Part shown: positions 24,526-33,306 of the stretch, piece by piece | How positions within the stretch are numbered: position 1 is the stretch's first letter | How the letters are laid out: the number at the start of each line of letters is the position of its first letter | DNA from: Hoyosella levis | GTDB taxonomy: Bacteria; Actinomycetota; Actinomycetes; Mycobacteriales; Mycobacteriaceae | NCBI RefSeq assembly: GCF_026008515.1 | Contig: NZ_BQYM01000018.1 | Location: 1 to 38,923, forward strand | Direction: 5' to 3' | DNA: 38,923 nucleotides | Notes under the pieces: generated by a model | What the model saw: the letters and a program-made list of their open reading frames with translations, nothing else | What the model was told of the DNA's origin: nothing | Databases searched by the model: none | Translations under genes and position numbers: made by a program

Positions 24526-25920
24526 ATGTCGCAGGACAGCACCATCAACGATGTGACGAGCGCCCACGAGGCGGAGGTCATCGTGCTGGGCATGGGGCCC
24601 GGTGGCGAGGCGGTCGCGGGAGCCCTTGCCAAGGCCGGGCTCGATGTCGTGGGCATCGATGAGCGCCTGGTGGGCGGCGAGTGCCCGTACTACGGGTGCA
24701 TACCGAGCAAGATGCTGGTCCGCGCCGCCAATGCGCTGGCCGAGGCCCGGCGGGTCAATGATCTCGCTGGCTCGAGCAGCGTCGAGCCGGATCTCGGCCC
24801 GGTGGCGCTGCGGATCCGCGAGGAGGCGACCGACTACTGGGATGACCGGGTCGCGGTGGAGCGGTTCGAGGGCGAGGGCGGGCGGTTCATCCGCGGCACG
24901 GGCACGCTCGTGGGGAAGAGTGCCGTGCAGGTAGGCGAGGTGGTGCTGACGGCGCGGAAGGGCGTGGTCATCGCGACGGGCACGGCCCCGGCGGTGCCAC
25001 CGATCCCAGGGCTCGCGGACACGCCGTACTGGACGAATCGCGACATCCTCACGGTGGAGGAACCGCCCCGCTCGCTCGCGATCCTGGGCGGGGGCGCTAT
25101 CGGCGTGGAGCTCGCGCAGGCGTTCGCGCGCTTCGGCTCGGAGGTGACCGTGATCGAGGCCGCGGATCGCATCCTTGCCGCGGACGAGCCGGAGGCCAGC
25201 CGTATCGTCACCGCGGCCCTCGACCGCGATGGCGTGATAATCCATGCCGGTGCTCCTGCCCAGGAGGTGACCCACGATGGCTCGGTCTTCACGATCTCGC
25301 TCCCCGATCGGATTGTCACGGCGGAGCGCTTGCTGGTCGCGGTGGGCCGCACGACAAGGCTCGAGGAGCTCGGGGTGGCGAGCATCGGTGTCGATCCGGG
25401 AGCACGATTCCTGCCTACGGATGGAACGCTGCGCGTGACGGATGGGGTGTGGGCGCTCGGCGATGTCACCGGCAAGGGCGCGTTCACCCACATGTCGATG
25501 TACCAGGCGGGGATCGTGGTGCAGGACATCCTGGGGCAGGATCCGCGGCCGGCGGAGTACCACGCTGTTCCCCGGGTGACGTTCACCGATCCCGAGTCGG
25601 CAGCGGTGGGGCTGACCGAGCAGCAGGCCCGGGACCAGGGCCTTCGCATCCGGACCGGGGTGGCGCGGGTGCCGTCGACAGCGCGGGGCTGGATCCACAA
25701 GTCTGGCAACGAGGGCGTGATCAAGCTGGTCGAGGACGCCGACGCGGGCGTCCTGGTTGGCGCGACGTCAGTCGGCCCGCATGGCGGAGAGGTGCTGGGC
25801 GCTCTCGCGGTGGCGGTTCATGCCCGGGTGCCCGTGCCAATACTTCGCGGGATGATCTGGGCGTACCCGACGTTCCATCGGGGCATCGAGGATGCGCTGC
25901 GGAATCTGCGCGACGCGTAA
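24526..25920 (+). CDS. Class I pyridine nucleotide-disulfide oxidoreductase
   Basis: A 464-aa FAD enzyme of the dihydrolipoyl dehydrogenase/mercuric reductase family. It has VIVLGMGPGGEAVA for FAD, the redox-active disulfide Cys53-Cys58 in GGECPYYGCIPSKML, ILGGGAIGVELAQAFARFG for NAD(P)H, and VWALGDVTGKGAFTH. The C-terminal HPT...E acid-base motif of true lipoamide or glutathione reductases is replaced by Y447-P-T-FHRG, so the catalytic His and Glu are absent. This suggests a different electron acceptor, such as a quinone. GAGAGGAAG precedes the ATG. Substrate unknown. Confidence 0.85.
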   Translation: MSQDSTINDVTSAHEAEVIVLGMGPGGEAVAGALAKAGLDVVGIDERLVGGECPYYGCIPSKMLVRAANALAEARRVNDLAGSSSVEPDLGPVALRIREEATDYWDDRVAVERFEGEGGRFIRGTGTLVGKSAVQVGEVVLTARKGVVIATGTAPAVPPIPGLADTPYWTNRDILTVEEPPRSLAILGGGAIGVELAQAFARFGSEVTVIEAADRILAADEPEASRIVTAALDRDGVIIHAGAPAQEVTHDGSVFTISLPDRIVTAERLLVAVGRTTRLEELGVASIGVDPGARFLPTDGTLRVTDGVWALGDVTGKGAFTHMSMYQAGIVVQDILGQDPRPAEYHAVPRVTFTDPESAAVGLTEQQARDQGLRIRTGVARVPSTARGWIHKSGNEGVIKLVEDADAGVLVGATSVGPHGGEVLGALAVAVHARVPVPILRGMIWAYPTFHRGIEDALRNLRDA

Positions 25921-25942
25921 TGACAACCCCCGCGCCCGCGAG

Positions 25943-25961
25943 GTAGGTTAGGGTTACCTAC
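25943..25961. promoter_or_regulatory. IdeR/DtxR iron box
   Basis: GTAGGTTAGGGTTACCTAC matches the 19-bp DtxR/IdeR consensus at 16 positions and is nearly palindromic. It ends 17 bases before the GTG of the siderophore-interacting protein. Iron-loaded IdeR should therefore repress this gene when iron is plentiful. Confidence 0.85.
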
Positions 25962-25978
25962 TACATCGAGGGGGCTGC

Positions 25979-26869
25979 GTGGCACGCGGAGAAGGTTTCC
26001 ACCTGGGCGAGGTCATCGAGGCACGGCGGGTCACGCCCAGCATGGTGCGCGTGACGCTGGGCGGGCCCGGCCTGGCCGGATTCGCCTCGAGCGGCAAGCC
26101 CGATGAGCGGCTCGGCGTCTACTTCCCCAACCCCGGCAAGCGCGAGCCCCAGCGCCCCTCCATCACCGACGGCTCCTGGGAGTTCGCCGATCCCGAGGAT
26201 GTTCCCGAGGCCCGCAGCTACACGGTTCGCAGCGCGCGGCCAGACCGCGGCGAGATCGACATCGATTTTGTCGTCCACCAGGGCGGGGTCGCCTCGGCAT
26301 GGGCGATGCAAGCACGACCTGGCGATATCGTCGGCCTCTCCGATGCCGATGGATGGTTCGCTCCCCTGCCCGCCACGAGCCGCTACCTGCTCGTTGCCGA
26401 TGCCACTGGCCTGCCCGCCGCGGCGCGCATCATCGAGGAAGCACCGCCGGGAACCCTCGTCGACGCCATCCTCGAGGTTCCCGCTGCCGAGGACGAGCAC
26501 TATCTCGCGATGCCGGCCGGCTGCAGCGCGACCTGGCTCGTCGGCAGCGGGCTCGGCCATGCGCCCTCGCGCCTCGCCGAAGCGGTGCGCGAGCTCGGCC
26601 CCCTCACCGACGGCACCCACGTGTGGGTAGCCGCGGAAGCAGCCACGACGCGGGCGATCCGCAAGGACCTGCGGCGCGAGCGCGGCCTGCCCAACGCGCG
26701 CATGACCGTGATCGGGTACTGGAGGCAGGACAAGGAGGACTTCCTGCGCCGCTACGAGGCCCGGCAGGAGGATCTCCTCCGCACGTACAGCTCGCTGGTC
26801 GAATCAGGCGTGCAGGGCCAGGACCTCATCGAGGCGTGGGATACCGAGCTCGAGCGCGCCGGATTCTGA
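25979..26869 (+). CDS. Siderophore-interacting protein (ViuB/SIP family)
   Basis: FAD-dependent cytosolic ferric-siderophore reductase of 296 aa, releasing iron from imported siderophores. The flavin motif RSYTVR is at 79-84, followed by the conserved DFVVHQGGVASAWA. The C-terminal NAD(P)H half has VAAEAATTRAIRKDL and GYWRQDKEDFLRRY, both family-typical. It starts with GTG, with GAGGGGG four bases upstream. The IdeR box at 25943-25961 fits iron control. No siderophore transporter or synthesis gene is nearby. Confidence 0.93.
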   Translation: MARGEGFHLGEVIEARRVTPSMVRVTLGGPGLAGFASSGKPDERLGVYFPNPGKREPQRPSITDGSWEFADPEDVPEARSYTVRSARPDRGEIDIDFVVHQGGVASAWAMQARPGDIVGLSDADGWFAPLPATSRYLLVADATGLPAAARIIEEAPPGTLVDAILEVPAAEDEHYLAMPAGCSATWLVGSGLGHAPSRLAEAVRELGPLTDGTHVWVAAEAATTRAIRKDLRRERGLPNARMTVIGYWRQDKEDFLRRYEARQEDLLRTYSSLVESGVQGQDLIEAWDTELERAGF

Positions 26870-26899
26870 GTCCCGGCGGCGGGATCCCGGACTAGCTGC

Positions 26900-28207
26900 T
26901 CACACGACGAGCGGCTCGCCGAGGATGGCCTCCGGGTCGCGGGTGATCTCGCGGACGCCCCGCAGCAGCGGCACGATCAGGATCGCGGCGGTCACCGCGT
27001 ACGCGGCCAGGTAGGACCAGCCGATCGAGACGATGCCGATGTCACCGATCAGCAGGATCACGCCGGTCATCACGATGATCGTGTTGACGGTCTGGGTCGC
27101 GACCGCGAGAACGAGCTTGCGACGGATGCGCGCGATGGCCGTGTAGAAGACCTCGAGGGCGAACAAGGGGGTGAACGCGGCGATCAGGAACAGCAGCGGC
27201 GCGCCGTCGGCGCGGTACTGCTCCCCGAGGAACCCGAGCACGGGCGGCGCGATCACCACGAGGAAGAAGGCACCGCCGGCGACCAGCACGGCCAGGATGA
27301 GCACGATCTTGCGGGTCAGGCTCGGGATGCCCTCGGGGTGCCGGGCCGCTTCCGCGACGTAGGGGCTGACCACCATGTGCAGCACGGTGAACAACGCTGC
27401 CGCGATCGACCAGGAGATAGCGAAGTAGGCGTTGGCCTCCGTGCCGAGCTGCGCCACCACGATCAGCGGCAGCACGAGGGGCGTGATCGCGGTCAGCGCG
27501 GTGATCCCGTAGGACGTGGCGAAGAAGGACCACAGCTCGCGCCGGGGCGGCAGCGCAGGGGGCGCGGCGAACCGGGATCGGCGGCCGATGCTGCGCAGCA
27601 GGGCCCACATGAGCACGGCGGTCGCGACAGCGGCCGGGATCGCCCAGGAGAGCGTGATCGTGGTGGCCTCGGCGAGCACGAAGGCGCCGGCGCACAGCAG
27701 CGCGAGCTTGATGACGGCGTGGAAGATGTTCTTCGCCGCGGCCCATCGGGCAACGCCGAGACCGGATGCCGTCTGGTCCTGCAGCGCGTAGACGGCGAGC
27801 ACCACGACGAACACGGGGTAGGCCACCATCGCGGAGGTGGTGGCGAACAATTGCTCGCGCGGCCCGACGAGGATCATCACGATGCTGGCGAGCAGCGCGA
27901 ACGCCGCCACGAGGAGGAAGCCACGGATCAGTAGCGGCCGGGCCGAGGTGCCCGCGCTCGACAGGAACCGCTCATACATCGAGCCGAGGCTGAGATTGGA
28001 GAGCGTGGCGAGCATCAGGCCCGCGGAGATGAGCGCTGCTGCGGCACCGACCTCCGATGCGGGATACAGGCGGGCCGCGAGCGCCCAGTAGGCGAGCCCG
28101 AGGACTGCTGTGATTCCGCCGGAAGCGATATTGGACAAGGCATTGATCTGGAGATTTCGATTTGCCTTGCCGATGCGCTGGTCCGCGGAGAGCACGCTTG
28201 CTGCCAC
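26900..28207 (-). CDS. Polysaccharide flippase-like membrane protein
   Basis: A 435-aa polytopic protein with about 12 hydrophobic helices, of the Wzx/MATE-like (MOP) lipopolysaccharide biosynthesis type. The amphipathic N-terminus NRNLQINALSNIASGGITAVLG and the paired helices around GLAYWALAARLYPASEVGAA are characteristic. GTG 28207 is preferred over ATG 28258, because GGGGGA lies five to six bases upstream of it. It would flip lipid-linked sugar units across the membrane. It lies at the edge of the polysaccharide locus, separated by 202 bases from the GH16/lectin gene on the same strand. Confidence 0.8.
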   Translation of the reverse strand: MAASVLSADQRIGKANRNLQINALSNIASGGITAVLGLAYWALAARLYPASEVGAAAALISAGLMLATLSNLSLGSMYERFLSSAGTSARPLLIRGFLLVAAFALLASIVMILVGPREQLFATTSAMVAYPVFVVVLAVYALQDQTASGLGVARWAAAKNIFHAVIKLALLCAGAFVLAEATTITLSWAIPAAVATAVLMWALLRSIGRRSRFAAPPALPPRRELWSFFATSYGITALTAITPLVLPLIVVAQLGTEANAYFAISWSIAAALFTVLHMVVSPYVAEAARHPEGIPSLTRKIVLILAVLVAGGAFFLVVIAPPVLGFLGEQYRADGAPLLFLIAAFTPLFALEVFYTAIARIRRKLVLAVATQTVNTIIVMTGVILLIGDIGIVSIGWSYLAAYAVTAAILIVPLLRGVREITRDPEAILGEPLVV

Positions 28208-28409
28208 GAGAATTCCCCCATTTTTCTCATCGCCAGTTGCGGGCCCGAGCACCCCCATCCGATCGATTCGATCCCTATCGGGGAATTCTACGTGCCGGCG
28301 CGCGTGGCGCCCGAGTGAGAATCCGCACGGGACGCGGAACGCGTGAGGCGGACCACCCTGGAACCCGCCCAGGCGCGGCCCGCCCCACGCAGCCCATCGC
28401 GGTGGGCGA

Positions 28410-29726
28410 TCAGGGGTTGTAGGAGTACACCGATACCCAGTCGACGAGCAGGTTCCCGGAGGAGTTCCCGGTGCCGATGGTCTCGGTCTGGAGCTGCCAG
28501 CGCATCGGTCCGGAAGGCACCCACTCGGTGCTGTCGAGCACTACCTGGTCATCGAGGATGTAGCGAATGCGACCGGGGGTCCATTCCATGGTGAAGGTGT
28601 GCCATTCGGTGAATGTCTTTCCCGTTTGAATGGCGGATTCCTGGCAACCGTCAGCGCATGCCCCGGCGCCGGACCAGTGGTGGAATCCGCCGATCTCGCC
28701 AGCCGCATTGCCCTCGGGGAAGTCGAACTCGCCGTCCTCGGGCCATTTCTCCGACTGCGGCCAGAGCAGCCAGGCGATGTGGTAGTCGGACATGCTGGGG
28801 CTATCGACCTTGAAGCGGGCGGTATAGCGGCCGTAGGTCTGGTACTGCTGGTTGCCGTCGATCAGTGGCGAGGGGTTGGCCCCGGCGAGCTGGCCGTCAA
28901 CAGTGTGCAGGTGGAAGTTGAGCACGCCGTCCTGCACGCTGAGCACCTCATCGGGCCGGTAGGGGCGCTTGTGATAGGTGTCGAGGTAGCACTTCGGGTA
29001 CGTGCGCCATTTCTGCCCCTCGGCCCCGGTGTAGACGATCTTGTCGGGCTCGCACTCGTTCGCCCACGTGCCCACCGCCGCGTCCTTGGTGAAGTCATCC
29101 AGGAAGATCTGTCGCCAGCCGGGCAGGTCGCCGCGCGGCACGGGCACGCCGGAGGGAGAGCTCACGGGTGGTTCCTCCGGTTCGTCAGGCTCGCTGGGCT
29201 CGCCGGGGTCAAGGGAGCCCACGGGGATTATCGTCCATTCCTGGGCATTGGTGCCATTGCAGGTGTACTGGACGATGGGGTTTCCGTTGGTGTCGCGCGC
29301 GCCGGAGTTGTCGACGCACAGCTTGCTGGCGCGATTGCGGATGGTGCCGTCACCGGCGACATCCCACTTGAGATAGCGGGCGTTGGTGCAATCGTGCAGC
29401 ACCAGGGCGGCGTTGGCCCACTTCGACCCGTCCTTGGGCCCGACGCAGAATCCTTGGATCCGGGCAGTGCCATCGGTGTAGGTGGCGATCTCCTGCGCGT
29501 TGGTCTGGTTGCAGTCGTAGAGCTGGATCGGGTTGCCGATTACCGCTTTGGCCTGGGCATTGTCGATGCAGCGTCCATTGTGGTTCTGGACGTAGGAGAG
29601 GGCGTCCTGGGTCTGTGCGCTCGATGGCGCGGCAGCGAGGGTAGCGCTGCTGGCCATGACGAGCGCGGCGAGGAGGATAGGGGCGCGGCGGGCGCGCGAT
29701 GGGTGGAGCCGATCGGGGTTGTCCAT
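28410..29726 (-). CDS. Secreted GH16 glycanase with ricin-type lectin domain
   Basis: Extracellular 438-aa enzyme. A signal peptide (LLAALVMASSATLAAAPSSAQ) leads to a ricin-B/CBM13-like sugar-binding domain (43-168) with repeated C-I/V-D-N and NAQEW elements. A Pro/Glu linker (170-195) joins it to a GH16 catalytic domain (200-438). The active-site motif is EFDFPE: Glu333 nucleophile, Asp335, Glu338 acid/base. GH16 enzymes cut beta-1,3/1,4-glucans or galactans. AGGGA precedes ATG 29726. Its catalytic domain is a paralogue of the lipoprotein at 29967; both share a GDLPGWR..F.DDF entry motif. Confidence 0.9.
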   Translation of the reverse strand: MDNPDRLHPSRARRAPILLAALVMASSATLAAAPSSAQTQDALSYVQNHNGRCIDNAQAKAVIGNPIQLYDCNQTNAQEIATYTDGTARIQGFCVGPKDGSKWANAALVLHDCTNARYLKWDVAGDGTIRNRASKLCVDNSGARDTNGNPIVQYTCNGTNAQEWTIIPVGSLDPGEPSEPDEPEEPPVSSPSGVPVPRGDLPGWRQIFLDDFTKDAAVGTWANECEPDKIVYTGAEGQKWRTYPKCYLDTYHKRPYRPDEVLSVQDGVLNFHLHTVDGQLAGANPSPLIDGNQQYQTYGRYTARFKVDSPSMSDYHIAWLLWPQSEKWPEDGEFDFPEGNAAGEIGGFHHWSGAGACADGCQESAIQTGKTFTEWHTFTMEWTPGRIRYILDDQVVLDSTEWVPSGPMRWQLQTETIGTGNSSGNLLVDWVSVYSYNP

Positions 29727-29966
29727 GCGTGTCCCTGTCACTGGAAGGCCGAGGATGCACCGCAGAGTGCTTCATGACACATCAGTCACTCTGGGTGCAT
29801 TGCGTCACTCGCGTGACTCTAGGACAGGGTCGCGGTGCTATTTCCCCGATCCGCGATCATTTAGGAAACTAAATGTTGGATTCCTAGTGACAAAATCAGC
29901 AGTGGCCAAAGATTGCGCATTGGTCAATCACAGGTTTATTGGCTGGAATATCCGTCGCGGCGTGGA
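29727..29966. promoter_or_regulatory. 240-base gap with AT-rich inverted repeats
   Basis: Upstream of the secreted GH16 gene. It contains GTCAC-TCGC-GTGAC (29804-29817) and the AT-rich hairpin CATTTAG-GAAA-CTAAATG (29858-29875), unusual in this GC-rich DNA. The sequence around 29840-29950 is AT-richer and could hold the promoter or the end of the upstream operon. No gene is visible. Confidence 0.45.
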
Positions 29967-30920
29967 TCAGTCCTCCTCGATCGCGAAAGGACCGATCTCC
30001 CGGAACTCTGCCCCCGCGTCGCCCAGCGGCTCGCGTGGCGGCACCTCCTCCCACACCGGCTCATGCACCGTCACCCAGTCCACATCGACATTCACAGCGC
30101 CCGGCATGTCCTCGGCGGGACCACACGCGGGCATCCCCCACGAATCCCGCTTCTCGCACGCGCCCGCCTGCGCCTGGATCGCCAGCCACATCGGCTTGGC
30201 CGGAACATGATCAGCAACATCAAGCTCGGCCCACGGCTCGCCGTCGAGCAAGTAGCGGATACGACCGGGCAACCACTCGACCCCCACCGTGTGCCATTCG
30301 TCGAACACGCCCTCGGTGTCGGCCTGCGCGAAGAACCGCTCCTCCCCGTCGCGCCAATGCACGAACGACGACATGGTGCGTCGGTCGCCGTCGATGCTCT
30401 CCGCGATGTCGATCTCGGGCGGCCATTGCTCGTCCTGCGGCCACAGCAGGACGTGATAGCTGACGTCCTGCCCCCGGTCGACCCGCAGCCGCACCTCCCA
30501 GCGCCCATACTCCCGCGCCACCACATCATTGGACGCGCCGCCCGTGATGACCTGGTCCTGGAAGCGCGCGATGCCCAGGCGCAGCACCCCTCCCCCGACC
30601 GAGACGCGATCGGGCTCCCACCAGCTCAGGGGATCACCGCCCGGCTGACCGGAGTACGCCGCCCAGTCCTCGCCGAGCTCGCACCGCTCGAAGTCGTCGA
30701 CGAACACCGGCCGCCACCCCGGCAGGTCGCCCCCGGGCGCAGGCTCCACGCCGTCGATACGCACCGCATCGCTGCCGCACTGAACCGGTCCCGCTGCCCC
30801 CGCCGGCTCCCCGGCCGGCACCGTGCACGAGGTGATGGCGAGCCCGACCGCACCCGCCAAAGCGACGATCCACATGCCCTGCCGGGAGCCAGGCCGGCGG
30901 GTTCCGGCCGGCGCGCTCAC
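29967..30920 (-). CDS. GH16 glycanase lipoprotein
   Basis: A 317-aa surface-anchored glycoside hydrolase. The N-terminal lipobox LAITSC puts the lipidated Cys at residue 32. The GH16 domain (about 65-285) carries EIDIAE with Glu169, Asp171 and Glu174 as the catalytic set. Start is a GTG that overlaps the stop of the small membrane gene (GTGA); no separate Shine-Dalgarno, so it is translationally coupled. It is the last gene of the five-gene polysaccharide operon. A glycanase inside a synthesis operon suggests polymer trimming, release or length control. Confidence 0.9.
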   Translation of the reverse strand: MSAPAGTRRPGSRQGMWIVALAGAVGLAITSCTVPAGEPAGAAGPVQCGSDAVRIDGVEPAPGGDLPGWRPVFVDDFERCELGEDWAAYSGQPGGDPLSWWEPDRVSVGGGVLRLGIARFQDQVITGGASNDVVAREYGRWEVRLRVDRGQDVSYHVLLWPQDEQWPPEIDIAESIDGDRRTMSSFVHWRDGEERFFAQADTEGVFDEWHTVGVEWLPGRIRYLLDGEPWAELDVADHVPAKPMWLAIQAQAGACEKRDSWGMPACGPAEDMPGAVNVDVDWVTVHEPVWEEVPPREPLGDAGAEFREIGPFAIEED

Positions 30921-31123
30921 AACGCGACGTCGATGAAGCGCAGCGCGGTCACCACTGCTGCGGCGACGGTTACCACCAGAGCGCCAGCGACCACGATCCG
31001 CAGATCGCGCGAGCCGCCGCTGATCGCGCCTGCCTCGGCCACATCACGCTCCCGCAGGAGCGTCGCCACCAGGCAAAGGACCCCCGCGGCGCCAAAGAGC
31101 AGCACGCTCGCCACAGTCAGCAT
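30917..31123 (-). CDS. Small two-helix membrane protein
   Basis: A 68-aa product with two hydrophobic helices (TVASVLLFGAAGVLCLVATLL and IVVAGALVVTVAAAVVTAL) joined by a charged loop RERDVAEAG. ATG 31123 lies in a TGATG overlap with the preceding gene; a second ATG at 31126 is directly upstream. GGAGG precedes both. Its stop overlaps the GH16 lipoprotein start. Position suggests an accessory subunit of the polysaccharide machinery; no family recognised. Confidence 0.75.
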   Translation of the reverse strand: MLTVASVLLFGAAGVLCLVATLLRERDVAEAGAISGGSRDLRIVVAGALVVTVAAAVVTALRFIDVAL

Positions 31124-33306
31124 CATTCCTCCAGTTCCAGCACCGGCGCATCGGCACGGCGCAGCACGACCACGGATTCTCCCTGATACTCCGCCCGGTA
31201 TCGCTCGGTCGCGAGCACCAGGTCTAGCTGCGCGCGGCTCTCCCCGAGGGAGATCCCGAACTGCAGCTCGGATTGATGGCGGTTGCTCATCGTGATGAAC
31301 ACATACTCCGGCGCCTGGCGCAGCGTGCACAGCGCCAGCCTGGCGAGGCAATCCTGCGAGTCGATCGTGGTGAGCTGGTAGCCGTCGATCGCGCGCGTGG
31401 TCATCAGCGCCGGCGCGGGCCCCCAGGTGAAGACCTCCGCGCCAGCGGGCACGCGCTCGGCGAAGCGATCGCTCATCGCGATCTGCTCAGCAGTGGAACG
31501 CTCGAATGCCGCGTTGAGCCCACGGTTCGCGGTCAGCAGGAGCGATGACGCGAACAGGGCCACCACTACGATCCCGGTGACCGCGAGGCGCCCGTTGCTC
31601 CCGGCCATCGCCGGTCGACGGGCGAGCTCGGATCCGAGGCGGCCCAGCGCGATCGCGGCCAGCGCGGCCATGACCGGGGAAGCCAGCAGGAACACCCGGA
31701 TCACCGCTTCGCCCCCATAGCTCTGCACCACCACCAGGAAGAACGGCGCCACGACGAGCAGGCCCGAGATCAACCAGGCCCGGCCCCGGCGATGCAGCAG
31801 CCAGCCCGCGAGCGCGAGCAGGCCCAGCCCGCCCGAGGACAGCAGCCGCAAGTACTGCATGGCCATGTAGCCGGGCTGGGCGCCGAGGCGATCGGCCACG
31901 CCTGATTCGACCGCGCCACCGACGCCGCCGATATCGTCGAGCAGCATGCGCAGGTGCCCGGCCCAGAAGTCGACGGCCCCGAAGCTGAACCACGCCGCGA
32001 ACATCAGCCCTGCAGCGAGCCATAGCATCCGGAAGCGGGTAGAGCCGGTCGCGGCGAACAGGAACAGCGCGATGATCAGCACTATCGGGGTGATCTGGTG
32101 CGAGACCACCATCGCCGCGATGATCACCAGCAGCACGCCCTCGAGCGCAAGCATCTGCCCCACTGGCATTCCCGCGGGCCGGCCGGTGACGCGGCGCGGC
32201 ATCGCGAGCACGGCCCGCCACCACGGTGCCGGCAAGCCTGGTCCGGGCGCGGCGACAAGCAGCCACAACAGCACCGCGAGGATCGTCGCGTACAGGAACA
32301 GCGCCACCGCCTGCGGCGCGTAGTAGTCCTGCTGGTACCAGTTGAACACCACATAGACCAGCACCGCGAGCCACGCCAGGCGGGCCGAGCCCGTGATGGT
32401 GCGGGCGATCGAATGCACCGGCAGCAGCATCAGCCCGGTGAGCACCAGCGGGGCGAGCAGCAGCAACGGCTCGAGGTCATCCACCCCGGCGACCGCCAGC
32501 AGATGCGCGGATCCAGCGAAGAAGCCCGCCCAGCTGAACCGGGCATCCACCGGCGGCGGGAGCTGCTGGTAGTCGAGAAGGGTGGCGACGAGCCCGCGGT
32601 GGACGTATCCCGTGGGGACCGAGCTGACCCCGTCGGCGACACTGACGAGGTTGTTGACCACGAGCACCAGCACGAGCGCCCCGAGCGCGAGGAGCAGGTG
32701 ATCGAGCTCGGGACGCAGCAGCGTGGTGCCCAGCACCAGCGCGATGAGCGCGAGCGCCACCAGGTAGGGCCAGCCGATCTCAGTGATGATGCCAAGCTGC
32801 CCGGCGCCGTCGACGTCGAGGATGCTGGCCTGGTAGAGGAACAGCAGCACCGCGGCGCCAAGCAGCAGCAGCGCGGCGGCGCGACGACCATCCAGCCAGT
32901 TCGGTGGCCATGCCCCGGCGGCCCCGCGCTGGCGCAGCAGGGCCATTGCCGACAACACGCCCAGCAGGGACAGCACCAGCTGCACGATCGCGGGCTGCCA
33001 CCATCCCGTGACGATCTGGGCCTGGCCAGCGAGCAGCGTCACCGCCATGGAAAGCGCGACACCGAGCGTCGCGGTGAGCACCATGCTGGGCAGGCGCAGC
33101 GCCAGGGCCGCGGGCATCGCGACGGTCAGGGCGGCAGCGAGCACGAGGAGCAACCGGGCCAGTCCCGGTAGTGGCGCGGCCTGTCCGGCGAGCTCCGCCG
33201 CCGCGACAACGATGGCACCGGCGTTGGCGAGCAGGACGGCAAGCAGCAGCCGCGCCTCGCCGCGGGCCGTGGTGGGCTCCCTCGGGGTCAGGGTTGCCAC
33301 GGTCAT
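31123..33306 (-). CDS. Large polytopic membrane protein, putative GT-C glycosyltransferase or polymerase
   Basis: A 727-aa protein with roughly 14-16 membrane helices and a soluble C-terminal tail of about 150 residues. It has the look of GT-C glycosyltransferases or polysaccharide polymerases: a large loop after the middle helices (VSVADGVSSVPTGYVHRG...LLDYQQLPPPVDARFSWAGFF) and acid residues in VFNWYQQDYYAPQ. I cannot name the family. Its start overlaps the GT2 gene stop (ATGA), so synthesis is coupled. A role in polymerising or transferring lipid-linked sugars outside the membrane is inferred from context. Confidence 0.75.
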   Translation of the reverse strand: MTVATLTPREPTTARGEARLLLAVLLANAGAIVVAAAELAGQAAPLPGLARLLLVLAAALTVAMPAALALRLPSMVLTATLGVALSMAVTLLAGQAQIVTGWWQPAIVQLVLSLLGVLSAMALLRQRGAAGAWPPNWLDGRRAAALLLLGAAVLLFLYQASILDVDGAGQLGIITEIGWPYLVALALIALVLGTTLLRPELDHLLLALGALVLVLVVNNLVSVADGVSSVPTGYVHRGLVATLLDYQQLPPPVDARFSWAGFFAGSAHLLAVAGVDDLEPLLLLAPLVLTGLMLLPVHSIARTITGSARLAWLAVLVYVVFNWYQQDYYAPQAVALFLYATILAVLLWLLVAAPGPGLPAPWWRAVLAMPRRVTGRPAGMPVGQMLALEGVLLVIIAAMVVSHQITPIVLIIALFLFAATGSTRFRMLWLAAGLMFAAWFSFGAVDFWAGHLRMLLDDIGGVGGAVESGVADRLGAQPGYMAMQYLRLLSSGGLGLLALAGWLLHRRGRAWLISGLLVVAPFFLVVVQSYGGEAVIRVFLLASPVMAALAAIALGRLGSELARRPAMAGSNGRLAVTGIVVVALFASSLLLTANRGLNAAFERSTAEQIAMSDRFAERVPAGAEVFTWGPAPALMTTRAIDGYQLTTIDSQDCLARLALCTLRQAPEYVFITMSNRHQSELQFGISLGESRAQLDLVLATERYRAEYQGESVVVLRRADAPVLELEE

